From NCBI GenBank assembly GCA_937967805.1, contig CALBTC010000409.1, forward strand, positions 1-13,869: 13,869 nt of DNA, read 5' to 3'. Shown in pieces: positions 1 through 7,072 of this stretch. The notes below the pieces were generated by a model. That model was given only the letters and a program-made list of their open reading frames with translations, was not told the DNA's origin and did not search any database. The stretch is from an uncultured Anaerolineaceae bacterium. GTDB taxonomy: Bacteria > Chloroflexota > Anaerolineae > Promineifilales > Promineifilaceae. Both the position numbers and the translations under genes were made by a program. How positions within the stretch are numbered: the stretch's first letter is position 1; each line of letters starts with the position of its first letter.

Positions 1-43
1 GAGAAGGTAGCGCCACGGTGCGTTTAGATAAATTACTATCCAT
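1..43 (-). CDS. 5' end of an unidentified gene, cut by the window edge
   Basis: Reading leftward from an ATG at 43, fourteen codons stay open to the edge (MDSNLSKRTVALPS). The start is supported by a strong ribosome binding site, AGGAGG at 57-52, eight bases upstream. A near-consensus promoter lies further upstream at 145-117. Too little protein is visible to name a family; it is hydrophilic and is not an obvious signal peptide. The gene is divergent from dinG, with which it shares the 346-base gap 44-389. The call rests on the promoter, RBS and ATG lying in correct order and spacing, not on protein similarity. Confidence 0.7.
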   Translation of the reverse strand, partial: MDSNLSKRTVALPS

Positions 44-74
44 TAGCACCACCTCCTCATCATAAAGATAGCTG

Positions 75-90
75 TGCCAAAAATTTGGCA
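75..90. promoter_or_regulatory. 16-bp palindrome, candidate operator in the leader of the left-edge gene
   Basis: TGCCAAAAATTTGGCA is a perfect 7+2+7 inverted repeat. It lies about 20-35 bases downstream of the predicted start of transcription and upstream of the RBS at 57-52. Position, symmetry and an AT-rich centre fit a repressor operator. An RNA hairpin is unlikely because the loop would be only two bases. No regulator is encoded in the window, so the binding protein is unknown. Confidence 0.45.
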
Positions 91-116
91 ATCAATAGAT
101 TGGAAATGATTGGCGC

Positions 117-145
117 ATTATGGCACACAAGATCAGTGGTGTCAA
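117..145 (-). promoter_or_regulatory. Sigma-70-type promoter of the left-edge gene
   Basis: On the minus strand a perfect -35 TTGACA (145-140) is followed after exactly 17 bases by CATAAT (122-117), which matches the -10 consensus at 5 of 6 positions. Transcription would start near 110 and give a leader of about 65 bases before the ATG at 43. This is the closest match to a housekeeping promoter in the window. Confidence 0.75.
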
Positions 146-234
146 GCTGACAATTGTCCCCCGACCTGGTTACCAAACAAGCATTAATCTATTCGTTTTC
201 TATAGTTCAGTCAGGCCAGCAGTTTGTTTTTTAC

Positions 235-306
235 TGCAAAGGACACGAAGTACGCTAAGATTTTCGCTTTTTCCCCTTTGCGTTCTTTGCGCGCTTTGCG
301 GTTAGA
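235..306. repeat. Imperfect inverted repeat of 9-nt units (CTTTGCG family)
   Basis: CTTTGCG occurs three times with an exact 9-base period (276-282, 285-291, 294-300) and is followed by GTTAGAT. The stretch 235-259 is the same array in inverted orientation: its reverse complement matches 276-300 at 18 of 25 positions. The whole can fold into a long imperfect hairpin with a loop of about 16 bases. A related copy with CTTTGCG and GTGAGAT lies at 8709-8750. It looks like a dispersed intergenic element with no coding function. It lies upstream of the dinG promoter. Confidence 0.6.
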
Positions 307-346
307 TAAGTTTTGTCGGTCAACCAGTATCTTGATAGAAAATCTG

Positions 347-355
347 TGCTATAAT
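347..355 (+). promoter_or_regulatory. Extended -10 promoter of dinG
   Basis: TGCTATAAT is a perfect extended -10 element (TGn plus TATAAT at 350-355). No good -35 lies at the right distance; TTGATA at 332-337 is only 12 bases away. Extended -10 promoters can work without a -35. Transcription would begin near 361-363, downstream of the possible TTG start at 357. That argues for translation starting at the ATG at 390. Confidence 0.6.
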
Positions 356-389
356 TTTGCTTTTTGACGCCAAAGAACGGGACCGCTTT

Positions 390-3215
390 ATGACTGCTAA
401 CACATACGTTGTTGTTGATGTAGAAACAACCGGATTAGACCCCCAAACGGACAGCATCATTGAAGTTGCCGCCATTACCTTTCGCGGCAATGATATTCTG
501 GATGAATTTTCCTCGCTGGTAAACCCGCACCGGACCATTCCACCATACATCACCCAGATGACCGGCATTACCCAGGCAATGGTCGAAGATGCGCCCACGA
601 TGTTCACCCTGCGCTCCCGCCTGCGCCCCAAAATTGGCGATCACGTGCTGGTGGGGCATAACATCAGCTTCGATATGGGCTTTTTGGAGGCGGAAAGACT
701 GGGCCTGGGCAACCACCGGCTGGATACCGTGACGCTGGCCTCTATATTGTTCCCCGATGCCGGGCGGTTCAATTTGGAATCGCTGGTGCATTATTTACGC
801 ATTCCCAGCCGCAATGGTGGACAGGCCCATCGCGCCCTGGACGATGCCGAGCAGACGGTGGAGCTGTTTCTGGCGCTGCGCGAGCGGACTTTGCAGCTTC
901 AGCTGCACCAGATTGATGAGCTGGTGGAAGCTGGGCGGCGGCTGGGCTGGCCGGAAACCATCTTTTTTGAAGATATTTTGGCCGAGCGGGTGCGTACCGC
1001 CTTTGAAGGCAAAGATTTGCGCCATCGCGGGCGGCTGCCCCGTTTGTTTAGTCCGGGCAAACTAGACGGCCGTCCCGCCGTCCCCGCCGAAACACCGCGC
1101 ATGTTAGACCCGGAATTGGTGTCCAGTCTCATCCTGCCGGGGGGCAACTTCAGCCAACTGTTTGCCGAATTTGAGTACCGGCCGCAGCAGGTGGAGATGC
1201 TGGATGCGGTAGTGAATGCGTTCAACAATGGCGCACACGTGATGGTAGAAGCGGGTACCGGCACGGGCAAAAGTATTGCTTACTTGATTCCGGCAGCGTT
1301 TTGGGCCGTGGAAAACGGCCGTCGCGTCGTCATCTCCACCAACACCATCAATTTGCAGGATCAGCTCATCCACAAAGATATTCCCGAACTGCAAAAGGTG
1401 CTGCCGTTTGAGCTGCGCGCCGCCGTGCGCAAGGGGCGGCGCAACTATTTGTGCACCCGGCTTTTCCAGCAAATGCGGCACAGCGGTCCCAGCAACGCCG
1501 ACGAAATGGCCCTCTACGCCCGCATCCTGCTCTGGCTGCCCACCACGCTCAGTGGCGACGTGGCCGAGTTGAACCTGCGCACGCCGGGGGAGCGATTGGC
1601 CTGGGCCCGGCTTAACGCCGAAACGGCTTCCTGCACCCAGGACCACTGCGCCGCCGAAAATTGCCCGCTGCACATCGCCCGCCGCCGGTCCGAGCTGGCT
1701 CATCTGATCATTGTGAATCATTCGCTGCTGCTGTCTGACGTGTCCAGCGAAAACCAGGTGCTGCCTCAATTTTATGATCTGATTGTGGACGAGGCGCACC
1801 ATTTGGAATCGGCCGTGACAGATGGCCTGAGCTTCCGCGCCGACAAGCGCTTTTTGGAGGCGATTCTGGACGATGTGACCAAGCCGCGTGCCGGGCTGCT
1901 GGCCGATTTACAGACCCGGCTGCAAGCCACGCTGCCGCCCGAATTTGCCGCCCGGTTTGATGAGATGATCGACCGGATGCGCCGGGAAGGGCAGGCGGCG
2001 ATGATCCGGCTGGACGAATTTTTTACCACGCTCACCTACTTTTTGTCTGAGGCGATGAACACGCGCAGCCAGTTTGCCCAGCAAATCCGGCTGACGCCGG
2101 CCGTGCGCACCCAGCCCGGCTTTGATGAAGTGGAAATCAGTTGGGACAACCTGGGCCGCCATCTGTTTGCCATTGCCGATGGCTTTGGCAAGCTGGCCGC
2201 CGGCTTGGGCGAAGCGGCCGACCAGTTTGACGTGGAAGACGGTGAGGATTTGAGGTTGACGTTGCTGAGCAACGGCCGTTCCCTCGAAGAAACCCGCCTC
2301 AACCTGGACGGTATCATCATCGACCCAGACGCAGATATGATTTACTGGGTTGAGGTGTTCAGAGAGCGCATCTCCCTCCATGCCGCGCCGCTGCACGTGG
2401 GACCGTTGGTGCAAAAGAACATCTTCGAGGCGCTGGAAACGGTGGTGCTGACCTCGGCCACGCTGCGCACCGCCGGGCCGGATGCCCGCGAAGAGGCCAA
2501 CTTTGCCTACATCCGCGAACGCCTGCATGCTTTCGACGTGGACGAACTGGCCGTTGGTTCCCCCTTCGACTATAAAAACGCCACCCTGCTTTACCTGGTC
2601 ACCGATATTCCCGAGCCGAACCAGCCCGGCTACCAGCGCATGTTGGAAGATGCCGTTGTGGATGTGGCCACGGCGCTGGGCGGAAGAACAATGGTGTTGT
2701 TTACCTCTTACGGCCAGCTCAACCAGACGGCCAAAGCGATTGAAGGGCCGCTGGCCGACGCCGGCATCACCACGCTGGCCCAATCTTCGGGCAGCTCGCG
2801 CCAGCAGCTTTTAGACCAGTTTAAGCAGTCGAACAGCCACACGGTGCTGCTGGGCACGCGCTCATTCTGGGAGGGGGTCGATGTGCCGGGGGAAGCGCTG
2901 CAAGCCGTCATGATTGCCAAGCTGCCCTTTGACGTGCCCTCTGACCCCATTTTTGCCGCCCGTTCCGAGACGTTTGACAACTCGTTCTTTGAATATTCGG
3001 TGCCTGAGGCGGTGCTGCGTTTTCGGCAGGGATTCGGCCGGCTCAACCGTCGCCTGACGGATGAGGGCGTGGTCATCATTCTGGACAAACGGGTCATTAC
3101 CAAGCGGTATGGCCAGATGTTTGTCGATGCCTTGCCGGAATGTACGGTGCTGCGCCAGCGGCTGGACCGGGTGGGAGAGCTGACAGTGCGCTGGCTGAAC
3201 CGGGATCGCGGCTAA
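390..3215 (+). CDS. dinG: DinG-family ATP-dependent helicase with N-terminal DEDDh exonuclease domain
   Basis: A 941-residue protein that should degrade 3' ends and unwind DNA during repair or replication in the cytoplasm. Residues 1 to about 170 form a DnaQ-type 3'-5' exonuclease: D10 and E12 in DVETTGLD, D95 in HNISFD, H147 and D152 in HRALDDA. The rest is an XPD/DinG-like superfamily 2 helicase: Walker A AGTGTGKS (288-295), DEAH box (467-470) and motif VI QGFGR (880-884). Four cysteines at 355, 415, 420 and 425 sit where the iron-sulfur domain of DinG/XPD helicases lies, suggesting an intact [4Fe-4S] cluster. The ATG at 390 is preferred to the TTG at 357, which lies before the predicted transcription start; GGGA at 379-382 is a weak RBS. 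Gram-positive DinG proteins share the fused exonuclease but, as I recall, some lack the iron-sulfur cysteines. The family is certain; the exact role is inferred. Confidence 0.92.
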   Translation: MTANTYVVVDVETTGLDPQTDSIIEVAAITFRGNDILDEFSSLVNPHRTIPPYITQMTGITQAMVEDAPTMFTLRSRLRPKIGDHVLVGHNISFDMGFLEAERLGLGNHRLDTVTLASILFPDAGRFNLESLVHYLRIPSRNGGQAHRALDDAEQTVELFLALRERTLQLQLHQIDELVEAGRRLGWPETIFFEDILAERVRTAFEGKDLRHRGRLPRLFSPGKLDGRPAVPAETPRMLDPELVSSLILPGGNFSQLFAEFEYRPQQVEMLDAVVNAFNNGAHVMVEAGTGTGKSIAYLIPAAFWAVENGRRVVISTNTINLQDQLIHKDIPELQKVLPFELRAAVRKGRRNYLCTRLFQQMRHSGPSNADEMALYARILLWLPTTLSGDVAELNLRTPGERLAWARLNAETASCTQDHCAAENCPLHIARRRSELAHLIIVNHSLLLSDVSSENQVLPQFYDLIVDEAHHLESAVTDGLSFRADKRFLEAILDDVTKPRAGLLADLQTRLQATLPPEFAARFDEMIDRMRREGQAAMIRLDEFFTTLTYFLSEAMNTRSQFAQQIRLTPAVRTQPGFDEVEISWDNLGRHLFAIADGFGKLAAGLGEAADQFDVEDGEDLRLTLLSNGRSLEETRLNLDGIIIDPDADMIYWVEVFRERISLHAAPLHVGPLVQKNIFEALETVVLTSATLRTAGPDAREEANFAYIRERLHAFDVDELAVGSPFDYKNATLLYLVTDIPEPNQPGYQRMLEDAVVDVATALGGRTMVLFTSYGQLNQTAKAIEGPLADAGITTLAQSSGSSRQQLLDQFKQSNSHTVLLGTRSFWEGVDVPGEALQAVMIAKLPFDVPSDPIFAARSETFDNSFFEYSVPEAVLRFRQGFGRLNRRLTDEGVVIILDKRVITKRYGQMFVDALPECTVLRQRLDRVGELTVRWLNRDRG

Positions 3216-3497
3216 AAAATAGTTGGATCGATCTCGGATCGGTGCATTTATATACTGGTTTACAGTTGAGCCGGAACTTTGTCTGTATTCTATGCGCCGT
3301 GAGCTTAAAATGTAGGCGGTTACGGCCGTTCAGATCAACAGAAAGAATTACAGCCATAATGTGAAAGAACGCAGCCGATAGACCAATTGACCTATGGTGA
3401 ATTTGGTCTCCTCAATTACTATTATAAAGCCGATAAGCTACTCAAACACACCCATGAGCTTAAAAGGAAAACCCAACTAGTTTTAGGAGAGATTTTT
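3216..3497. other. Intergenic gap between dinG and the lipoprotein gene
   Basis: These 282 bases hold no convincing gene. They contain one ACGGCCGT octamer (3322-3329). Possible promoter parts for the lipoprotein gene are TTGACC at 3387-3392 and TATTAT at 3420-3425, but their 27-base spacing is too long for one promoter. I see no clear terminator for dinG. The open frame reaching back to 3387 lacks an RBS and is a chance extension of the lipoprotein frame. Confidence 0.5.
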
Positions 3498-5606
3498 ATG
3501 AAAAATGTGAATAAACACCTGATTTTGCTGCTGTTAGCCGCGTTGCTGTTTGGCACTGTGCTCACAGCCTGTGGCGGCGAAGAACCAACGCCAACGCCGC
3601 GCGCCACGGATGATGACGACGATGGCGATCCACCGCCGGATGAAGAGGAACCGACCGCAGAACCAACTGAGGAGCCGGAACCAACCGAGGAACCAACACC
3701 TGAACCAACGGAAACACCGGATCCCACCGCTGGCTTTACTGAGTTTACCAACGACGTTTTGGGCATTTCCCTTTCTTACCCCGAGGAATGGGCCATTGCC
3801 TTTGATGAGGCCGGCAGTGAAGTTCGCCTGGCGAGCAGCCAGGAGATTCTGGACGATCAGCAAGATGATATTGAAGGGGCAATTTTAAATGTCCTGCTGC
3901 TTGACCGCGAGCTCTTAAGCTTGCTTGGCGGGGAAGATTTGGATGCCGATGACCCGGTTGCCGTGCTGGAGCTGTTTGTGGGGTTGTTTACAGAAGAAGG
4001 GAATGACGACATTACGCTGACCGTAACTGATGAGCCAACGGCCGTCACCATCAATGGCCAGGAAGGGGCTCAGGTCTTGGCTGACGCTTCTGATGCTGAA
4101 GGAGATACGGCCGTCATGAAAATCCTCCTCATCATGGCCGGCGACCGTGCCGCCGTTGTGCTTTCCGGCTCTGAGGTTTCTGAAGAGGAACAAAACCGTC
4201 CCATCCTGGATGCCATTGAAAACAGTATCACGCTTTCAACCCCCGTTGGTGTGCCGGACGCCGAAACTGAAGATGCCGATTCCCTTGATGTGCCGGTTAC
4301 CTCAGGCTTCTTGCTGTATGGTGATGTGGTTCAGGGTACCGTCGACGAGACGGGACCATCCATCTGGGACTTTGTGGGCCTGGAAGGTGAAGTGATCGAT
4401 ATCATTATCGAGCCAGAAGGGGACTTTGACGTTGTTTTTGACGTGGTAGATGAAGATGGCAACTCCATTCTGCCCAACGGTGAGATTGATGCCTCCTTTG
4501 GCATCGAAGAAATTCGTGAGCTAACCATTCCGGCCACCGGCTCCTATTTCATTGCCGTAAGTGGTTTTGACGATACGACCGGCAACTACACCCTGACGAT
4601 TGCTGAAGCGGGAACGGCCGTTGCTCCGCCGGTAACCGGTGGTGATGGCGAAGCGATTGAATACGGCGCCTTTGTCTCCGGTGCGGTAGACAGCGCCAAC
4701 CCGGTTGCTTCCTACTCCTTCAGCGGCGCCGCAGACGATGTGGTCGGCATGATCGTGACCCCACTTGGTGAGTTTGATGCGGTTGTTGATGTGGTCGATG
4801 CCGCCGGCAATTCCTTGCTCCTCCGTGAGCGTGATGCTTCGTTTGGCCAGGAAAACGTGCTTGTGTCGCTGCCCGCCGATGGTGTTTATACGGTCAACGT
4901 CTATGGCTTTGAAGGCTCTACCGGCAGCTTCGATATGCAAATGGGCTTCCCGCTCACCAATGTGGTGCTTGCCGCATCCGATACGCTTGAAGCCGAAGAT
5001 GAGGGCGAGGGCCATTCCTTCCCCTTCACCGCGCTGCGTGCCGGCGACATGGTTGGCATCTACGTTGAACCGGCCGAAGATTTAGACGTTGCCATTCAGG
5101 TACGCCAGGGCGACACTTTGCTCGACGGCCTGGGCTTCGACCCGGAACGAGGCTTTGACGCTTCCATTGACATTGAAGAGTTTGTCATGATTGCCGAGGA
5201 AACGGGAACATACTCCTTCCGCATTCTGAACTCGCAAGATGACTTTGCCGGCAACGTTGGTGATTACGAAGTGGTGCTGTTTGGTACGCCAGAAGTTGTT
5301 TTTGAGCTGGCTTACGGCGATTTTGTCGATGCCCGCACCAATGAAGACGGTCTGGTTGAGTATGTTATCAGCGGGGCAGTGGGCGACACAATGGTTGTCA
5401 ACGTGCTTTCTGATGATGACAGCGTTGATATGGTCATCGAAATTCTGGACCTGGACGATAACATTCTGGCCTCCATCGACGACGGTTTCTCCGGCGAGGA
5501 AGAGGAACTTGCCTACACGTTTGAAAGTGAAGAACTTGTTATCATTCGCGTACGCGATTTCTTTGCAGGGGAAGGCGACTTTGTGATGTCGGTTGAGCTT
5601 CAGTAA
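3498..5606 (+). CDS. Secreted acidic lipoprotein with four PPC-like beta-sandwich repeats
   Basis: A 702-residue exported lipoprotein. Residues 1-25 are a lipoprotein signal peptide with lipobox LTAC and lipidated C25. Next comes a low-complexity linker of Pro, Thr, Glu and Asp (about 27-77), typical of a cell-surface spacer. Residues about 78-255 form one domain (FTNDVLGISLSYPEEW onward) faintly like PsbP-type lipoprotein domains. From about 269 to the end, four repeats of roughly 95-105 residues follow, near 4302-4605, 4650-4950, 4975-5283 and 5302-5603. Each has a YGD or YGA-like opening, a central 'DxxVxVxDxxGN' strand pair and a closing 'GxYxxxVxxF' strand. This fits bacterial pre-peptidase C-terminal (PPC)-like domains, which bind surfaces or ligands. 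No protease domain is attached. The ATG at 3498 follows AGGAGA by seven bases, and the signal peptide begins there. It is probably monocistronic, ending at the terminator 5681-5717. Ligand and function are unknown. Confidence 0.85.
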   Translation: MKNVNKHLILLLLAALLFGTVLTACGGEEPTPTPRATDDDDDGDPPPDEEEPTAEPTEEPEPTEEPTPEPTETPDPTAGFTEFTNDVLGISLSYPEEWAIAFDEAGSEVRLASSQEILDDQQDDIEGAILNVLLLDRELLSLLGGEDLDADDPVAVLELFVGLFTEEGNDDITLTVTDEPTAVTINGQEGAQVLADASDAEGDTAVMKILLIMAGDRAAVVLSGSEVSEEEQNRPILDAIENSITLSTPVGVPDAETEDADSLDVPVTSGFLLYGDVVQGTVDETGPSIWDFVGLEGEVIDIIIEPEGDFDVVFDVVDEDGNSILPNGEIDASFGIEEIRELTIPATGSYFIAVSGFDDTTGNYTLTIAEAGTAVAPPVTGGDGEAIEYGAFVSGAVDSANPVASYSFSGAADDVVGMIVTPLGEFDAVVDVVDAAGNSLLLRERDASFGQENVLVSLPADGVYTVNVYGFEGSTGSFDMQMGFPLTNVVLAASDTLEAEDEGEGHSFPFTALRAGDMVGIYVEPAEDLDVAIQVRQGDTLLDGLGFDPERGFDASIDIEEFVMIAEETGTYSFRILNSQDDFAGNVGDYEVVLFGTPEVVFELAYGDFVDARTNEDGLVEYVISGAVGDTMVVNVLSDDDSVDMVIEILDLDDNILASIDDGFSGEEEELAYTFESEELVIIRVRDFFAGEGDFVMSVELQ

Positions 5607-5672
5607 ACAGTGATCAGTAAATCAGTATTCGGTAATTAGTTGATTTTACCGATTACCGAATACCGATTACTG
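5601..5672. repeat. Imperfect inverted repeat built of CAGTAA-like units
   Basis: Beginning in the last sense codon and stop codon of the lipoprotein gene (CAG TAA), CAGTAA-like units recur at 5601, 5609, 5615 and 5623. The arm 5615-5640 pairs with 5648-5672, whose reverse complement differs by one extra base and three substitutions. The shared core is GTATTCGGTAAT. The result is a hairpin of about 25 bp with a seven-base loop. It precedes a separate terminator and has no T-run of its own, so it looks like a dispersed element, not the terminator. Confidence 0.6.
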
Positions 5673-5680
5673 CTTTCGGG

Positions 5681-5717
5681 AAAAGAGGTTGGCCCAAAAA
5701 GCCAGCCTCTTTTTTTG
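5681..5717 (+). terminator. Rho-independent terminator after the lipoprotein gene
   Basis: The stem AAAAGAGGTTGGC (5681-5693) pairs with GCCAGCCTCTTTT (5701-5713), with one G-T pair and a loop of about seven bases. A run of T follows. It would end transcription of the lipoprotein gene and insulate fabF. The A-tract on the left arm could also give weak termination on the other strand. Confidence 0.85.
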
Positions 5718-5757
5718 GCTGTGGGGGACGGCCGTATCTTTCCCAGAAAGGTTGGGT

Positions 5758-5763
5758 TATAGT
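5758..5763 (+). promoter_or_regulatory. Possible -10 element for fabF
   Basis: TATAGT matches five of six -10 consensus bases and lies 31 bases before the fabF start, downstream of the terminator at 5681-5717. No recognisable -35 is present 16-18 bases upstream. A promoter is needed here because the upstream unit is terminated, but the exact site is weakly supported. Confidence 0.3.
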
Positions 5764-5794
5764 TGGTTGGAGTAAAGAAGATTTTGGAGGCAAT

Positions 5795-7045
5795 ATGAAT
5801 CAACAAAAACGACGGGTAGTGGTGACCGGCTTAGGTACCATCAACCCGCTTGGCAATGATGTAATAACCACCTGGCAAAAAATTAGCACCGGCCAATCAG
5901 GCATAGACACGATCACCGCCTTTGACCCCAGCGAATACAAAACAACGTTCGCTGGTGAGGTTAAACAATTCACCCCTGAAGACCATTTTGACCGTAAAGA
6001 AGTACGGCGCATGTCGCGCATGACCCAGTTTGCCCTGTATGCCGCACAGCAGGCGATTGAAGACGCGGGCGTCACCGTCACCGAGGCCAACAAGAGCCGC
6101 ATCGGGGTGGTGGTAGGCAGCGGCATGGGCAGCCTGGACCCCATCATTGACAACGTAAACGTGCTCAACGAGCGCGGCCCGTACCGCGTCAGCCCGTTTT
6201 TTGTGCCGATGATGCTGGCCGATACGCCGGCCGCCACCGTTTCTATCCAGCACGGGCTGGGCGGCCCCAACATGTCTGTGGCCACGGCGTGCGCCACCGG
6301 CAACGACGCCATCGGCCAGGCGGCCCGCGTGGTGCAGCACGGCGCCGCCGACGTGATGATCGCCGGCGGCTCTGAGGCGTGTCTGATGCCCCTGGCGTTT
6401 GCCGGCTTCAGCGTGATGAAGGCGCTTTCTACCCGTAACGAAGCGCCGCAGACGGCGTCACGGCCGTTTGACCAGACGCGCGACGGGTTTGTGGTGAGCG
6501 AAGGAGCGGCCATTGTGGTGCTGGAGGAGCTGGAACACGCCCTGGCGCGTGGGGCGCGCATCTACGGTGAATTTTTGGGCTACGGCGCCAGCGCCGACTC
6601 GTATCACATTTCGATGCCTGCGCCCGATGGTTCTGGGGCGATTGCCGCCATGCAGTCAGCCTTGAATGATGCGGCCGTAGAGCCAACGGCCGTTAACTAC
6701 ATCAGCGCCCACGGCACCAGCACCGACTTGAATGACAGATCAGAAACGGCCGCCATCAAAGCGGTCTTTGGCGAAGCGGCCTATGACGTGCCCGTCAGCT
6801 CCACCAAGTCGATGCACGGTCATTTGCTGGGAGCGTCCGGTTCGCTGGAGGCGGTCATCTGCCTGCAAGCCATCCAGCATAACCTGCTGCCGCCCACCAT
6901 CAACTATGAAACACCCGATCCCGACTGTGACCTGGATTATGTGCCAAACACGGCCCGGCCGGCCCAGGTTGATATTACGATGTCAAACGGATTTGGTTTA
7001 GGCGGGCACAATGCCACGTTGGTGTTGGGCCGGTACAGAGCGTAA
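5795..7045 (+). CDS. fabF: 3-oxoacyl-[acyl-carrier-protein] synthase II (FabF)
   Basis: This 416-residue cytoplasmic condensing enzyme elongates fatty acyl chains by joining acyl-enzyme to malonyl-ACP with loss of CO2. It aligns almost end to end with E. coli FabF (413 residues). The catalytic Cys-His-His set is visible: C166 in VATACATGND, H306 in ISAHGTSTDLND and H343 in MHGHLLGASG, with K338 of TKSM between them. These equal E. coli C163, H303, H340 and K335, each offset by three. The glycine-rich end NGFGLGGHNA is intact. A histidine replaces the usual threonine in SMTGH (SMHGH), which should be harmless. GGAGG at 5786-5790 precedes the ATG by four bases. It stands alone, without acpP or other fab genes. 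A related ketosynthase of a secondary pathway is possible, but the elongation role fits best. Confidence 0.93.
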   Translation: MNQQKRRVVVTGLGTINPLGNDVITTWQKISTGQSGIDTITAFDPSEYKTTFAGEVKQFTPEDHFDRKEVRRMSRMTQFALYAAQQAIEDAGVTVTEANKSRIGVVVGSGMGSLDPIIDNVNVLNERGPYRVSPFFVPMMLADTPAATVSIQHGLGGPNMSVATACATGNDAIGQAARVVQHGAADVMIAGGSEACLMPLAFAGFSVMKALSTRNEAPQTASRPFDQTRDGFVVSEGAAIVVLEELEHALARGARIYGEFLGYGASADSYHISMPAPDGSGAIAAMQSALNDAAVEPTAVNYISAHGTSTDLNDRSETAAIKAVFGEAAYDVPVSSTKSMHGHLLGASGSLEAVICLQAIQHNLLPPTINYETPDPDCDLDYVPNTARPAQVDITMSNGFGLGGHNATLVLGRYRA

Positions 7046-7072
7046 ACGGTAGAAGAGCGAGGGGTATTGATG

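Noticed and set aside
276..300. CTTTGCG triplicate as the start of a CRISPR array
   Set aside because: The units are 7 bases with 2-base spacing, far below CRISPR repeat and spacer sizes.
120..305. 61-codon plus-strand frame in the left gap
   Set aside because: It crosses the minus-strand promoter and the CTTTGCG repeat array, has no RBS and no protein-like composition.
357..389. TTG start 11 codons before the dinG ATG
   Set aside because: It lies directly behind the perfect extended -10 at 347-355, so it would precede the transcription start. It also has no RBS, and the exonuclease domain begins normally from the ATG at 390.
1104..2783. Long minus-strand frames inside dinG
   Set aside because: They are shadows of a strongly coding plus-strand gene with intact motifs; their products are rich in His, Arg and Gln without domains.
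3387..3425. TTGACC plus TATTAT as the lipoprotein promoter
   Set aside because: The spacing is 27 bases, too long for one sigma-70 promoter.
3387..3497. 37-codon N-terminal extension of the lipoprotein
   Set aside because: There is no RBS at the TTG, and the extension would bury the signal peptide, whereas the ATG at 3498 has AGGAGA and begins the signal peptide.
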